This document shows, one piece after another, positions 35,246 to 44,331 of a DNA stretch of 64,000 bases (position 1 is the stretch's first letter; each line of letters starts with the position of its first letter). The notes beneath the pieces are model-generated. The model was not told where the DNA came from, searched no databases, and saw nothing but the letters and a program-made list of their open reading frames with translations. This stretch comes from Prolixibacteraceae bacterium (GTDB lineage: Bacteria > Bacteroidota > Bacteroidia > Bacteroidales > Prolixibacteraceae): NCBI GenBank assembly GCA_003457135.1, contig DMSQ01000034.1, positions 1-64,000 on the forward strand, written 5' to 3'. The translations under genes and the position numbers were made by a program.

Positions 35246-35251
35246 CAAATC

Positions 35252-35704
35252 CTATTTTTTCTTTGCCCGTGCGGCTTCACTTTTATCAGTCTTATCATCG
35301 GGCGAATTCTCTTTTTTATCAGAATTACCACCGGTTTCCGGATTGTTGGGAGCAACAATACTGCTGGTTTTATTGCTCCTTGAGGAGTTATGATCCTGTG
35401 TTTTGGTTTGCGATTTTGCAGAATTTAACTCCGATTTGGCCTTGTAATAATCGTAACCCTTTTTCGAATTTGCTGCGTTATCGCCATCTGATTTGATATC
35501 CGTACTATTTTGTCCTTCAACTTGTTGGTTAGCGTCAGGAGCAACTGAACTTGCTGTTTTGTTGCTTCTTGATGAATTGTAGTCCTGAGCTTTTGTACCT
35601 GAATCGGGAAGTTTGATAGTTGTATTTTTCTGTTCCTGACCATTGGCAAATTGTGAAGAAAACAGCCATATAGAAATGATTAATAATGCCAGTGATTTTT
35701 TCAT
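35252..35704 (-). CDS. small secreted low-complexity protein
   Basis: 150 residues from the ATG ending at 35704; the signal peptide (LLIISIWLFSSQFANGQ) supports this start. The mature part is Ser/Asn/Lys-rich and holds two near-identical units, QDYNSSRSNKTASSVAP and QDHNSSRSNKTSSIVAP, 61 residues apart. The C-terminus is highly charged. No family is recognised. It lies 38 bases after the beta-barrel gene on the same strand. Confidence 0.6.
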   Translation of the reverse strand: MKKSLALLIISIWLFSSQFANGQEQKNTTIKLPDSGTKAQDYNSSRSNKTASSVAPDANQQVEGQNSTDIKSDGDNAANSKKGYDYYKAKSELNSAKSQTKTQDHNSSRSNKTSSIVAPNNPETGGNSDKKENSPDDKTDKSEAARAKKK

Positions 35705-35742
35705 AACTGATTTTTTAGTGGTGATATTTGAACATAAAATCA

Positions 35743-36645
35743 TTAAAAACTTATCGTAAACATGATTGATTGATCTACCATATCGTTTTCAGACAAATTG
35801 AGGTCGTGGACCTGATGATAGTTGTATTCCATTCCGACCTTTTTATAGAACAACCCGGACCTGATTAATATTGACCTTCGGCTGGCATCAAAGTCCTGAA
35901 AAAAGTTTTCTCTTGACAAGGCCACAGCTTTGGCATTTAAAACAAAACTCAAGGATTCGGAAATTTGGGAATTAACATTGAACTCGATAATTCCGCTAAA
36001 TCCTGACTCAAAATCTGATTTCCCTCCACTGATGTCGTTCTGTATTTCAAATTTTTTATTCAAGGTTTGCTGAAAAGCGTAACCAAGTCCGTAAGTTAAT
36101 TCCCAGGTAGTATTATCCTTGTTTTGATAGGAATAATGTTTTTGCCCCAGAAACAAAGTTTGGTAGAGGAACAAAGGATCAAGAAAGCTGGTTGGCACAT
36201 CATCAATCGTCCCTTTTCCCATATTAGTCTCGGCAGTAGTTTCCAAAAACAACCTTATAACCGGGATTTTTATTAGCGGGATGGAAGGAGTTATTGAGAG
36301 AATAAAGGCATCCTGCAATTTTTTGGCATCCTGCCCCGTAATTTTACTCTTGCCGTATTGCATAAACAGGGTCGAGCTGAAATCAAATTTCTTTCCGATA
36401 TAGTCAAAGTCGGAGTTTAAAGTACCCAGCCATTGAAGATTAGTAGTTCGTTCCCCATCAGCATTCGAGTCGGAAAATGTTAATCCAAGACTTGGCCGAA
36501 TCTGAAAATTAACTTTCTTTTTGTCCTTACCATCAGCTATAGAATCATTTTGTTTATACTCTTTGCTGAAAGATGGCAGAGCATACATTTTAGAAAATAA
36601 TCCTGAAATAATTATCAGAAAGAAAAGCATGCTCCGAATTTTCAT
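35743..36645 (-). CDS. outer-membrane beta-barrel protein (DUF3078-like)
   Basis: 300 residues with a signal peptide and alternating amphipathic strands (FQIRPSLGLTFSDS, WELTYGLGYAFQQTLNKKF), ending in phenylalanine (MFTISF), which is typical of outer-membrane barrels. It is similar in style to Bacteroidetes DUF3078 proteins. It lies between the two Hcp-like genes and a small secreted protein; these four genes may form one minus-strand unit. Confidence 0.65.
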   Translation of the reverse strand: MKIRSMLFFLIIISGLFSKMYALPSFSKEYKQNDSIADGKDKKKVNFQIRPSLGLTFSDSNADGERTTNLQWLGTLNSDFDYIGKKFDFSSTLFMQYGKSKITGQDAKKLQDAFILSITPSIPLIKIPVIRLFLETTAETNMGKGTIDDVPTSFLDPLFLYQTLFLGQKHYSYQNKDNTTWELTYGLGYAFQQTLNKKFEIQNDISGGKSDFESGFSGIIEFNVNSQISESLSFVLNAKAVALSRENFFQDFDASRRSILIRSGLFYKKVGMEYNYHQVHDLNLSENDMVDQSIMFTISF

Positions 36646-36701
36646 GACCAGTTGAATTTTGGTTTCTAAATGAGTTTGTACCTCGCCTTTAATGCTTCTT
36701 A

Positions 36702-37331
36702 TTATTTCATAAGGGTAACATGACCGGTTTTGGTATGTTTGGAAGCCATGTATTCTCCATTTTCAACATCAAGGTTGAAAGTAGCCTCATATCGTTTAAC
36801 CATGCCACCACCGGCCGTACCGACGCTACCAGCGCCCGAATTTGTTTCGCCCCAGCTCCACGAAACAATCAAATCACAGTCGTCGTCTTTACCATCCGAA
36901 GGCAAAGTAAACTGACCATTTACTACAGTTAATTTTCTTGATATTCCTTTTGATGTAATCACAACACTTATATCACTCACCGATACTTTACCTGTTGACT
37001 GTTTGGTTGGCGATTCCCTGGCCAGCATGGGCGAGCTTTTATCCAACTCTTTAGTAATTGTAAATGGTTTATGCTGTCTTTTCCCGGTAGGCAAACCACT
37101 TGCTGCATCACGCGGACTCACAATTTCCTGATCAAAGTTAATGGTACAACTGCCATCGGAACAGCGAATTTTCCCAACGCAAACCACTGATGTCTGATCA
37201 CTTGATCTGTCATTAGATTGATTACTTTTTGTTTTGGTTTTTTGAATTCCCATTGTTTCCTGAGCAACAAGCTGGAAAGTAAAACCGGCAGTTACGATAA
37301 TCGCCAGAACAATAAAAATTTTCTTTTTCAT
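36702..37331 (-). CDS. secreted Hcp/TssD-like protein, copy 1
   Basis: 209 residues with a signal peptide (IFIVLAIIVTAGFTFQLVAQ). The motif SPRDAASGLPTGKRQHKPFT followed by TKELDKSSP resembles the Hcp (TssD) tube-protein segment with GKRxHKP. The C-terminal half carries VVITSKGISRKLTVVNGQF. It has cysteines (CVGKIRC, DGSC). Hcp proteins normally lack signal peptides, so this is probably an exported relative rather than a T6SS tube. Paralogue of the gene at 37384. Confidence 0.6.
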   Translation of the reverse strand: MKKKIFIVLAIIVTAGFTFQLVAQETMGIQKTKTKSNQSNDRSSDQTSVVCVGKIRCSDGSCTINFDQEIVSPRDAASGLPTGKRQHKPFTITKELDKSSPMLARESPTKQSTGKVSVSDISVVITSKGISRKLTVVNGQFTLPSDGKDDDCDLIVSWSWGETNSGAGSVGTAGGGMVKRYEATFNLDVENGEYMASKHTKTGHVTLMK

Positions 37332-37383
37332 AGCTGTTTAATTTTGGTTTATAAAAGATGTTTATGAGAAATTTTATTGAATT

Positions 37384-38013
37384 CTATTTATTTGATGCCC
37401 CGGTACCTTTTGTTTTTATTGCCATACAGGCGCCATTTTCCATGGTTAAAATAAAATGGCATTGAGCATATGATTTCGAGCTTCCCGTATTTGATGCTCC
37501 CCAACTCCATGAAAGGATCAAATCACAGGCACCGTCGGGGCAGTCGTTTGGCAATGTAAACTGGCCATTACTTACAGCAAGGTTGTTAAACTGATTCCCT
37601 CCCGGGTTTTTGCCTCCTTTCACACTTATCCCTTTAATCGGATTACCAGCACTTCTCATTCCTGAAGACTGACCTGTTGCTACATCACGCGGGCTTTTTA
37701 TTTCCGACACAGAATTGTCAGTTGAACTTACCGCAAAACTGATTGGTTTGTGCATTCTTTTCCCTGATGCCATTCCGCTTGCGGCATCTCTTGGACTTTT
37801 TACATCGTAAGTAAAGGCAATGTCACAGCCAGTTTCGGTACCCGAGATTGTTACCACACAAGCCGGAACATTGGCTGCGACGGTATTTTCGTTGGCGTTG
37901 TTACTTTTAGTCCTTGTCTTCATGCTAGCATCAGTTGTTTCCTGTGCAAAAAGATGCCCCGAAATACTCATTGCTGTAAATAAAGCTAATGTAATAAGAG
38001 TTTGTTTTTTCAT
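37384..38013 (-). CDS. secreted Hcp/TssD-like protein, copy 2
   Basis: 209 residues, the same length as the neighbour at 36702. It has a signal peptide (LALFTAMSISGHLFAQ), the motif SPRDAASGMASGKRMHKP, and a second related unit SPRDVATGQSSGMR. The C-terminal NLAVSNGQFTLPNDCPDGAC and LILSWSWG are shared with the other copy, which marks them as tandem duplicates. No other T6SS genes lie nearby. The function is unknown; surface or secreted structural proteins are possible. Confidence 0.6.
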   Translation of the reverse strand: MKKQTLITLALFTAMSISGHLFAQETTDASMKTRTKSNNANENTVAANVPACVVTISGTETGCDIAFTYDVKSPRDAASGMASGKRMHKPISFAVSSTDNSVSEIKSPRDVATGQSSGMRSAGNPIKGISVKGGKNPGGNQFNNLAVSNGQFTLPNDCPDGACDLILSWSWGASNTGSSKSYAQCHFILTMENGACMAIKTKGTGASNK

Positions 38014-38177
38014 AATCTGAATGTTTTAGGTTTTTCTAATTAAATTCTAAATAAATTAGATAAATTAAAGACAAACAACTCTCTTAATTGTTTAAAAAAT
38101 ATAATTTGAGGGTAAAAGGTTGAAATGGCGGGATCGAATTTTTTATTTTAAGAATAGTTATTCAAAGAATGTTTCAA

Positions 38178-38185
38178 TATATTTG
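38178..38185 (+). promoter_or_regulatory. candidate -7 element TATATTTG
   Basis: A TAnnTTTG match about 33 bases before the receiver gene ATG at 38219. No -33 TTG at the right spacing, so the call rests on the -7 element alone. Confidence 0.35.
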
Positions 38186-38218
38186 ATTAAATTTTATTTA
38201 ACATCAATCTTCTAAGTA

Positions 38219-38596
38219 ATGAACGAAAATAATTTTCCGAACATTCTTATTGCCGAAGATGTCGAGTCTAACTTTCTTTATTTGAAGGCTGTTCTCAGCA
38301 AATTAAATGCAACAGTTTTTTGGGCAAAAAACGGACTCGAAGCTGTAGCTATTTGCAATCCTGAAAACGCAATTGATTTGGTTTTGATGGATCTTCAAAT
38401 GCCTGAAATGAATGGTTATGAGGCTACCCTGGCTTTAAAAAAGAAATATCCTGAACTTCCTATAATTGCCCAAACTGCATTTGCAATGTCCGACGACCGC
38501 GAGAAGGCTATGGATGTCGGCTGTGATGATTATCTGGCCAAACCAATCAAATCAAAAGATCTGTTATTTGTAGTTGGGAAATTCATCAAATTCTAG
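38219..38596 (+). CDS. single-domain response regulator (CheY-like receiver)
   Basis: 125 residues. The acidic pair (IAEDVESN), the phosphoacceptor aspartate in LVLMDLQMPEMNG, the threonine in QTAFA and the lysine in DDYLAKPIKSK are all present, so it should be phosphorylatable. There is no output domain, as in receivers that pass phosphate to a hybrid kinase or a protein partner. No kinase is next to it. It is divergent from the Hcp-like genes. Confidence 0.93.
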   Translation: MNENNFPNILIAEDVESNFLYLKAVLSKLNATVFWAKNGLEAVAICNPENAIDLVLMDLQMPEMNGYEATLALKKKYPELPIIAQTAFAMSDDREKAMDVGCDDYLAKPIKSKDLLFVVGKFIKF

Positions 38597-38616
38597 TCGA
38601 AAATAGTCACTCCGGA

Positions 38617-38653
38617 AAAAAACGTCCTTCCAGAATTTAGAAGGACGTTTTTT
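38617..38653 (+). terminator. intrinsic terminator
   Basis: AAAAACGTCCTTC and GAAGGACGTTTTTT form a strong stem with a 9-base loop and T-tract. Because of the A and T tracts on either side it could work in both directions. Confidence 0.85.
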
Positions 38654-38689
38654 GTAATAGGTTGTGTGCAATAAATACTCATCAATCAT

Positions 38690-38697
38690 TACTTTTG
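38690..38697 (+). promoter_or_regulatory. candidate -7 element TACTTTTG
   Basis: TAnnTTTG match followed by CCC, about 60 bases before the dCMP deaminase ATG. There is no clear -33 element. Confidence 0.35.
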
Positions 38698-38757
38698 CCC
38701 AAAAGCTATTTGTGTCAAAGTCTGGCCTGATTAGTTAGATTACTTCAGAAAAAAACC

Positions 38758-39195
38758 ATGGGAACAGAAATAAAAGCAAAACAGTTTCTCCTCGATCAAC
38801 GCTATTTGAAAATGGCCTCCGTCTGGGCACAGAATTCATACTGTATAAGGCGGCAGGTGGGCGCATTGCTTGTGAAAGATAAAATGATTATTTCGGATGG
38901 CTACAATGGTACACCTTCTGGGTTTGAAAATAATTGCGAAGACGAGAACAACATTACTTTCCCATACGTTTTACATGCCGAAGCGAATGCAATAACCAAA
39001 GTTGCCAAGTCGAACAACAGTAGTGATGGCGCAACCTTATACGTAACCTCATCGCCATGTATGGAATGTTCGAAGTTGATTATTCAGGCAGGTATAAAAA
39101 GGGTTGTTTTTTACGATAATTACCATAAAACTGACGGAGTAGATCTGTTAAAAAAGGCCAAAATTGAGGTGCTCCAGGTTGAAATGGAGGCTTAA
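38758..39195 (+). CDS. dCMP/cytidine deaminase family protein (ComE-like dCMP deaminase)
   Basis: 145 residues. The zinc site is formed by HAEANAITK and SSPCMECSKLI; SYCIRRQVGALLVKDKMI and DGYNGTPSG are typical of dCMP deaminases, which convert dCMP to dUMP for dTTP synthesis. The closest type in length and order is the Bacteroidetes ComE-like enzyme. The CtpA gene starts 19 bases downstream and may be cotranscribed. Confidence 0.92.
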   Translation: MGTEIKAKQFLLDQRYLKMASVWAQNSYCIRRQVGALLVKDKMIISDGYNGTPSGFENNCEDENNITFPYVLHAEANAITKVAKSNNSSDGATLYVTSSPCMECSKLIIQAGIKRVVFYDNYHKTDGVDLLKKAKIEVLQVEMEA

Positions 39196-39214
39196 CCAGA
39201 AATTAATACAAAAG

Positions 39215-40843
39215 ATGAAAAACACTAGATTCTCAGTTTATATCCCGGTTTTGCTGGCCATCTTTTTGGTTGCCGGCATTTTAATAGGAAACAGATTGAC
39301 CCGTAATTCGGGAAGCACTTTGTCGTTGAGGTCAAATTCGAGTAAGCTGGAAGCCATTCTCGACCTGATTCAGAATGCCTATGTTGATTCGATTTCGACC
39401 GACACACTTGTTGAAAAGACCATTCCGCAGCTTCTCAAAAATCTTGATCCGCACACGGCCTATATACCGGTAAAAGATATGGTTGGCGTGGAAGAAGAAA
39501 TGCGGGGCAATTTTGGTGGGATTGGCGTTCAGTTCTCCATTCAGAATGATACGGTTATGGTGGTGGATGTGATTTCAGGCGGACCATCTTCGAAACTTGG
39601 CATTTTGCCCGGCGACCGGATTGTAACTGTTAATGACACTTTGCTGGCAGGCAAAGGCCTGAAAAACGAAAAAGTACTTTCAAAACTTCGGGGCGAAAAA
39701 GGAACTAAGGTAAATGTAGGAATCAAACGGAAAGGATTTAAAGAACTTTTTGATTTCGAAATTACAAGGGGCGACATTCCGATTTACAGTGTTGATGTCA
39801 GCTACATGATTGATTCCACAACAGGATTTATCAAGATAAGCCGCTTTGGAGAACATACTTATCAGGAATTTATGGAGGGTATGAAAAGGATTGATCAGCA
39901 GGGTATGAAGAATGTGATAGTTGATTTGCGCGGAAACCCGGGTGGTTACCTGAATGCTGTTATCCGAATGGTGAATGAATTCCTTGATAAGGGAGAATTG
40001 ATTGTTTATACCGAAGGAAATTCGCAGGCACGAAAAACTTTTCAGGCCGATAGTCGTGGTATGTACCGCGATAAAGGAATTGTGGTTTTGATTGATGATT
40101 TTTCGGCTTCGGCCAGCGAGATTTTTGCCGGAGCCATTCAGGACAACGACCGCGGTTGGATTGTTGGCCGCCGTTCGTTTGGGAAAGGCCTTGTTCAGGA
40201 ACAAATACCTTTTAACGACGGAAGCGCTGTTCGTCTCACGGTGGCACGCTACTACACTCCAAGCGGAAGGTGTATTCAAAAACCATACAACAAAGGAAAC
40301 GACGAGTATTACAAAGATATCATGGACCGTGCTATTCATGGCGAATTTCAGAAAGCGGACAGTATCAGATATTCGGATACCGTGAAGTACAAAACGCTTT
40401 CCGGACGTATTGTGCATGGCGGTGGTGGAATTATGCCCGATTTCTTTGTCCCTGCCGATACTTTGGGATATTCCGAATATTATTCAAAAATCACCCAAAA
40501 AGGACTGGTTTATCAGTTTGCACTGGATTATGCAGATTCGAACCGAAAGGAACTTTCGAAATTGACTACAACCGATGAGTTCGAAACTTATTTCCAAAAG
40601 ACCAGTGTTTTAAACTTATTTGTTGATTTTGCCGATAAGAAAGGAGTCAAATCCAATCAGGCCGACCTGAAAACATCCACCAAAATAATTGATAATCAGA
40701 TAAAAGCCTACATTGCCCGGAACATCATAGGCGAACAGGGTTTTTATCCGATCATCAAGAATATTGACAAGACTTTACTTGAAGCCATCGGGAAGATCAA
40801 AATTCCAATTCAGCAAAATTTAACGACAGTTGTAACAAAATGA
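39215..40843 (+). CDS. S41 C-terminal processing peptidase (CtpA-like)
   Basis: 542 residues from the ATG at 39215, which gives a proper signal/anchor (VYIPVLLAIFLVAGILIGN). A PDZ domain (~75-160: GGPSSKLGILPGDRIVTVND) precedes the peptidase domain with the catalytic serine in DDFSASASEIFAGA and the lysine in SFGKGLVQEQ. It cleaves periplasmic proteins at their C-termini in envelope quality control. The length is usual for Bacteroidetes CtpA. Confidence 0.93.
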   Translation: MKNTRFSVYIPVLLAIFLVAGILIGNRLTRNSGSTLSLRSNSSKLEAILDLIQNAYVDSISTDTLVEKTIPQLLKNLDPHTAYIPVKDMVGVEEEMRGNFGGIGVQFSIQNDTVMVVDVISGGPSSKLGILPGDRIVTVNDTLLAGKGLKNEKVLSKLRGEKGTKVNVGIKRKGFKELFDFEITRGDIPIYSVDVSYMIDSTTGFIKISRFGEHTYQEFMEGMKRIDQQGMKNVIVDLRGNPGGYLNAVIRMVNEFLDKGELIVYTEGNSQARKTFQADSRGMYRDKGIVVLIDDFSASASEIFAGAIQDNDRGWIVGRRSFGKGLVQEQIPFNDGSAVRLTVARYYTPSGRCIQKPYNKGNDEYYKDIMDRAIHGEFQKADSIRYSDTVKYKTLSGRIVHGGGGIMPDFFVPADTLGYSEYYSKITQKGLVYQFALDYADSNRKELSKLTTTDEFETYFQKTSVLNLFVDFADKKGVKSNQADLKTSTKIIDNQIKAYIARNIIGEQGFYPIIKNIDKTLLEAIGKIKIPIQQNLTTVVTK

Positions 40844-40884
40844 AATGTTGATCGTCATACCATGTAAAAAGTAAGCGAACCAGC

Positions 40885-41370
40885 ATGAACGTAAAGGAAT
40901 ACAACCAATCAGTTGATCTGTATTCAGACAATGTTTTTCGCTTTATCCTGAAAAACATCAAAGACGAAGAACGTGCGCGTGATATCGTTCAGGATAGCTA
41001 CGAAAAATTGTGGAGGAATGCCGAAAATGTAAATGCCGATAAAGTAAAATCGTATTTATTTACTACCGCCTACCATACCATGATTGATGTTCTCCGGAAA
41101 GATAAACGCCAGACCTATATGGAAGATTACCGGATACCGGAAGATACCCATAACGAGCAATATTCTGATCTTGCAGAGATTTTAAACGTGGCAGTGAAGC
41201 AATTGCCCGACATTCAACGGACAGTTATTTTGCTACGCGACTACGAGGGTTACTCCTATAAAGAAATCGGAGAGGTGACCTCATTAAGCGAAGCCCAGGT
41301 AAAAGTTTACATTTACCGTGCGCGGGTTTTCCTGAAAAATTACATCGGAAAAATGGATTTAGTTATATGA
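40885..41370 (+). CDS. ECF sigma factor
   Basis: 161 residues. Region 2 (DEERARDIVQDSYEKLWRN) and region 4 (PDIQRTVILLRDYEGYSYKE, then EIGEVTSLSEAQVKVYIYRA) are complete. The stop overlaps the start of the next gene (ATGA), a single-span protein that is probably its anti-sigma factor. It may control the two barrel genes downstream. Confidence 0.92.
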   Translation: MNVKEYNQSVDLYSDNVFRFILKNIKDEERARDIVQDSYEKLWRNAENVNADKVKSYLFTTAYHTMIDVLRKDKRQTYMEDYRIPEDTHNEQYSDLAEILNVAVKQLPDIQRTVILLRDYEGYSYKEIGEVTSLSEAQVKVYIYRARVFLKNYIGKMDLVI

Positions 41371-42416
41371 ATATAACCAGAGATAATTACGAACCGTTTT
41401 TTCTCGATTACCTCGAAGGTAACCTGCAGGAAAATATGATTGATCAGTTTCTGGATTTTCTGGAAAACAATCCTGATCTGAAGAAAGAATTGCACCTGTT
41501 CGAATACATTCGTTTGCCCGAAGAGCATATTAATTTTTCAGGCAAGGAACAGCTTTATAAAAGTTCAGCCGAAACTAAAGCTCAATTTGAAAATCAAACT
41601 ATTGCCTATCTCGAAGGTGATATGGAATACGAAGATCGAAAATCATTCGAAACCTACTTGTCCCAACATCCTGAATTACAGAAAGAATACGATTTGTTTT
41701 CAAAAACCAGGCTTAAACCTGATATCGGAATCATTTATCAGGGGAAGAATAAATTATACAAAAAGTCGGGTTCTGTTATTCTGATGAACTGGGTTACAAG
41801 GGCAGCAGCCGTACTTGTTTTGCTTTGGGGAATAAATTCAGTCATTCAAATGGGCAATCAGCCGGGCACACAAAATTCCGGGCCGGTTATTGCTGAAGTA
41901 AATGAGAAACCAGTGGAACCGGTCAAAAAGAATGACTCAGATAATAAGGTGGTAAAGACTGATGCCCCGGAAAAGCTGAAAACAACCAAAGTTTCCAAGT
42001 CCGAAAAAACGAAGAGCCTTCGCGAACAAACCAAAGGAAGGATGGAAGAAACACGGCCTGCTGATTCCAATCCGGTTGAGCGGGATTTGACAGCGCCCGC
42101 ACCAGTTTCTCCCATATTGGCACAACTTGATCGGGCGCCTTTGGAAGCCGGGCTGGCAGTTTCGGGTTCGGTTAACGTGGAAAAAATCAATGATCGGCGG
42201 AACATCATGACCATTGAGGAGTTTTTGGCCAGCAGGGCAAAAAAAGTGGGCAATGAGGGTTTACTTTCAGCCCAACGAATTGCACGGGTCGGACTTGGTT
42301 TTGCATCAGAACTTTCGGGCGACAGGATTGGGTACAGCGTAAAAGATGGCAAAATTTCAAGCCTCGGTTTTGAAAGTAAATTGTTAGCCTTCTCCATTCC
42401 CCTGGAAAAAAAATAA
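41367..42416 (+). CDS. probable anti-sigma factor, single-span membrane protein
   Basis: 349 residues. The cytoplasmic N-terminus holds two related units, YEPFFLDYLEGNLQ and NQTIAYLEGDMEYEDR, each followed by a helix ending in NPDLKKEL/HPELQKEY, like the zinc-lacking anti-sigma domains of Bacteroidetes. One membrane segment (WVTRAAAVLVLLWGINSVI) follows at ~130-150, then a low-complexity Pro/Lys-rich periplasmic region. It is coupled to the ECF sigma gene by a four-base overlap. Confidence 0.8.
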   Translation: MNITRDNYEPFFLDYLEGNLQENMIDQFLDFLENNPDLKKELHLFEYIRLPEEHINFSGKEQLYKSSAETKAQFENQTIAYLEGDMEYEDRKSFETYLSQHPELQKEYDLFSKTRLKPDIGIIYQGKNKLYKKSGSVILMNWVTRAAAVLVLLWGINSVIQMGNQPGTQNSGPVIAEVNEKPVEPVKKNDSDNKVVKTDAPEKLKTTKVSKSEKTKSLREQTKGRMEETRPADSNPVERDLTAPAPVSPILAQLDRAPLEAGLAVSGSVNVEKINDRRNIMTIEEFLASRAKKVGNEGLLSAQRIARVGLGFASELSGDRIGYSVKDGKISSLGFESKLLAFSIPLEKK

Positions 42417-42476
42417 ACCGGCTGTAACATTTCAAAACTCCTCGCCGTCATAAAGGCAAAATTTAACATTACAGCC

Positions 42477-43343
42477 ATGAAAACAATTTTTCTTTCTACT
42501 ATCCTAATTGCTTCATTTATCCTGAATCTGGATGCTCAGCAATTGTCAGATGACGCGAAATCATTCACACCAACTTCCGGGTTAGTTGTTTCTGCCGACA
42601 CCATTACTCCTTCGGTTGATAAGGACACCTCCATTGTCCGTATTGGTAAAAAAGATGTAAAAGTGATTGATCATGAAAACGGTACCGAAATTCTTTGGGG
42701 CAAAGGCAAACACAAAAAAGACCGTTCAGACCGATTCAAGGGCCACTGGGAAGGCGTTGAATTCGGGTTCAACGGATTTGACAAGCCTGATTACAGCGCT
42801 TACAACGGTCTGGAATTCATGTCGCTTAACCAGGGGAAATCGGCAGAGTTCAATTTGAACTTTTATGAACTGAACATTGGCCTTGCCAAATCCTATGTAG
42901 GTCTGGTTTCAGGAATGGGTCTAAGCTTTAACAGTTACAGGTTCGAAAATCCATACACTTTGCAAAAAGGCGTAAACAGAACTGAACCCAGCCTTCTTGA
43001 CAGCGAAGGTCTTTCAAAAACCAAACTTGCAGTTTCGTACCTGAATGTTCCTTTATTGCTCGAATTCCAGATTCCGGTCAATCAAAACGAAGGAAGGTTG
43101 TTTATTAATGCAGGCCTGGTAGGAGGGGTTAAAATTGGCTCGCACACCAAAGTAAAATATGGTGACAAAAAAGATAAAGTTCGTGACGGATTTAATTTGA
43201 ATTCGTTCAAATATGCAGCAACTGCCCGTATTGGCTATAAAGATGTCAGTTTATTTGCTACCTACAGCCTGACCCCCTTATTTCAGACTGGCAAAGGGCC
43301 TGAACTTACACCTTTCACCATCGGAATCAGTTTTTTAGATTAA
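42477..43343 (+). CDS. PorT-like outer-membrane beta-barrel protein, copy 1
   Basis: 288 residues with a signal peptide (LIASFILNLDAQ). The segment GHWEGVEFGFNGFDKPDYS starts the barrel, with strands such as YVGLVSGMGLSFNSYRF and VPLLLEFQIPVNQNEGRLF, and ends VSLFATYSLTPLFQ and FTIGISF. It is a paralogue of the gene at 43523 (shared GHWxGVExGxNGF, YLxVPLLxEFQIPV, LFATYxLxPLF). It is likely a target or effector of the adjacent ECF sigma/anti-sigma pair. Confidence 0.85.
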   Translation: MKTIFLSTILIASFILNLDAQQLSDDAKSFTPTSGLVVSADTITPSVDKDTSIVRIGKKDVKVIDHENGTEILWGKGKHKKDRSDRFKGHWEGVEFGFNGFDKPDYSAYNGLEFMSLNQGKSAEFNLNFYELNIGLAKSYVGLVSGMGLSFNSYRFENPYTLQKGVNRTEPSLLDSEGLSKTKLAVSYLNVPLLLEFQIPVNQNEGRLFINAGLVGGVKIGSHTKVKYGDKKDKVRDGFNLNSFKYAATARIGYKDVSLFATYSLTPLFQTGKGPELTPFTIGISFLD

Positions 43344-43346
43344 AAG

Positions 43347-43514
43347 GTGCGGAGTTCCAAAAGTTCGGAGTGCCTAAAGTTTTTAGGAATACTATCTGCA
43401 CTTTTTGTACTTTTGCATAATACATGAAGTGCGGAGTTCCAAAAGTTCGGAGTGTCTGGAGTTAACTTTAGGCACTCCGAACTCTGAACTCCGAACTTTA
43501 GGAACTCTAGGCAC
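43347..43514. repeat. direct and inverted GTGCGGAGTTCC / AACTCCGAAC repeats
   Basis: The 26-base unit beginning GTGCGGAGTTCCAAAAGTTC occurs at 43347 and 43429. An inverted, partly complementary tract (CACTCCGAACTCTGAACTCC) lies at 43473-43496, so the region can fold into alternative hairpins. Between the direct copies is TACTTTTG (43409-43416), a possible -7 element for the second barrel gene. Confidence 0.75.
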
Positions 43515-43522
43515 TTTTTCCA

Positions 43523-44326
43523 ATGAAACGCATATTTTTGATTTTTCTGGCAATCTTCTCTTCTTTTCTGGCATTTGCACAGGAAAATGATTCGATCATT
43601 GTCGTAAAAAGTCCGGCAGGAAGATTATCCGGATTGATAGATATTCAGGATTTGGTAAATGAAGGATACAATTTCTGGGACGAGAAATTTGAAGGCCATT
43701 GGGCAGGTGTCGAATTGGGCATAAATGGTTTTGCCAATGCCGATTACAGCTTGTATTCTTCTACGGATAACAATTTTCTAAAGAATGATCTGCTTCGCTC
43801 CAATATCTTAAATCTAAATGTGCTGCAATATTCGAAGGGATTACAGCAAAACCGAAATACCATTGGTCTGATAACCGGTCTGGGTTTGAGCTTGCAAAGT
43901 TACCGGCTGAGTAACAGCACAACCATAATCCTTGACGAAAACCGAAAAGTGAAACCGAAAATGCTAATTTTTGACTCAAACCAAAAATCAAAATTATCAT
44001 CCGTTTACCTGGAAGTCCCATTGCTGGTCGAATTTCAGATTCCTGTCGGTCATAATGCCAACCGCCTGTATTTTTCAGCCGGAATAACCGGGGCAAAACG
44101 ATTGGAATCGCACACTAAAGTGAAATACAGGAAAGACGGCAAGCGTGAGAAACTGAAATCGCCGGGCGATTATTCCATTCGTGAATACAAAGTTGCCGGA
44201 ACATTCAGGATGGGCTATCGCTGGGTGAACCTGTTTGCCACCTACGATTTGGTTCCCCTGTTCGAAGACCGCAGGGGGCCTGAATTGTTTCCATTTGCAG
44301 CCGGAATAAAACTAATCTCATTCTAA
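43523..44326 (+). CDS. PorT-like outer-membrane beta-barrel protein, copy 2
   Basis: 267 residues with a signal peptide (IFLIFLAIFSSFLAFAQ). GHWAGVELGINGFANADYS, YLEVPLLVEFQIPVGHNANR and VNLFATYDLVPLFEDRRGPEL match the paralogue at 42477, so the two arose by duplication. Lengths are close to usual for these ~30 kDa barrels. The repeat-rich spacer between them may hold a separate promoter. Confidence 0.85.
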   Translation: MKRIFLIFLAIFSSFLAFAQENDSIIVVKSPAGRLSGLIDIQDLVNEGYNFWDEKFEGHWAGVELGINGFANADYSLYSSTDNNFLKNDLLRSNILNLNVLQYSKGLQQNRNTIGLITGLGLSLQSYRLSNSTTIILDENRKVKPKMLIFDSNQKSKLSSVYLEVPLLVEFQIPVGHNANRLYFSAGITGAKRLESHTKVKYRKDGKREKLKSPGDYSIREYKVAGTFRMGYRWVNLFATYDLVPLFEDRRGPELFPFAAGIKLISF

Positions 44327-44331
44327 TTGAT

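Noticed and set aside
36702..38013. A type VI secretion locus.
   Set aside because: No sheath, baseplate, ClpV or membrane-complex genes are present, and the two Hcp-like proteins have Sec signal peptides.
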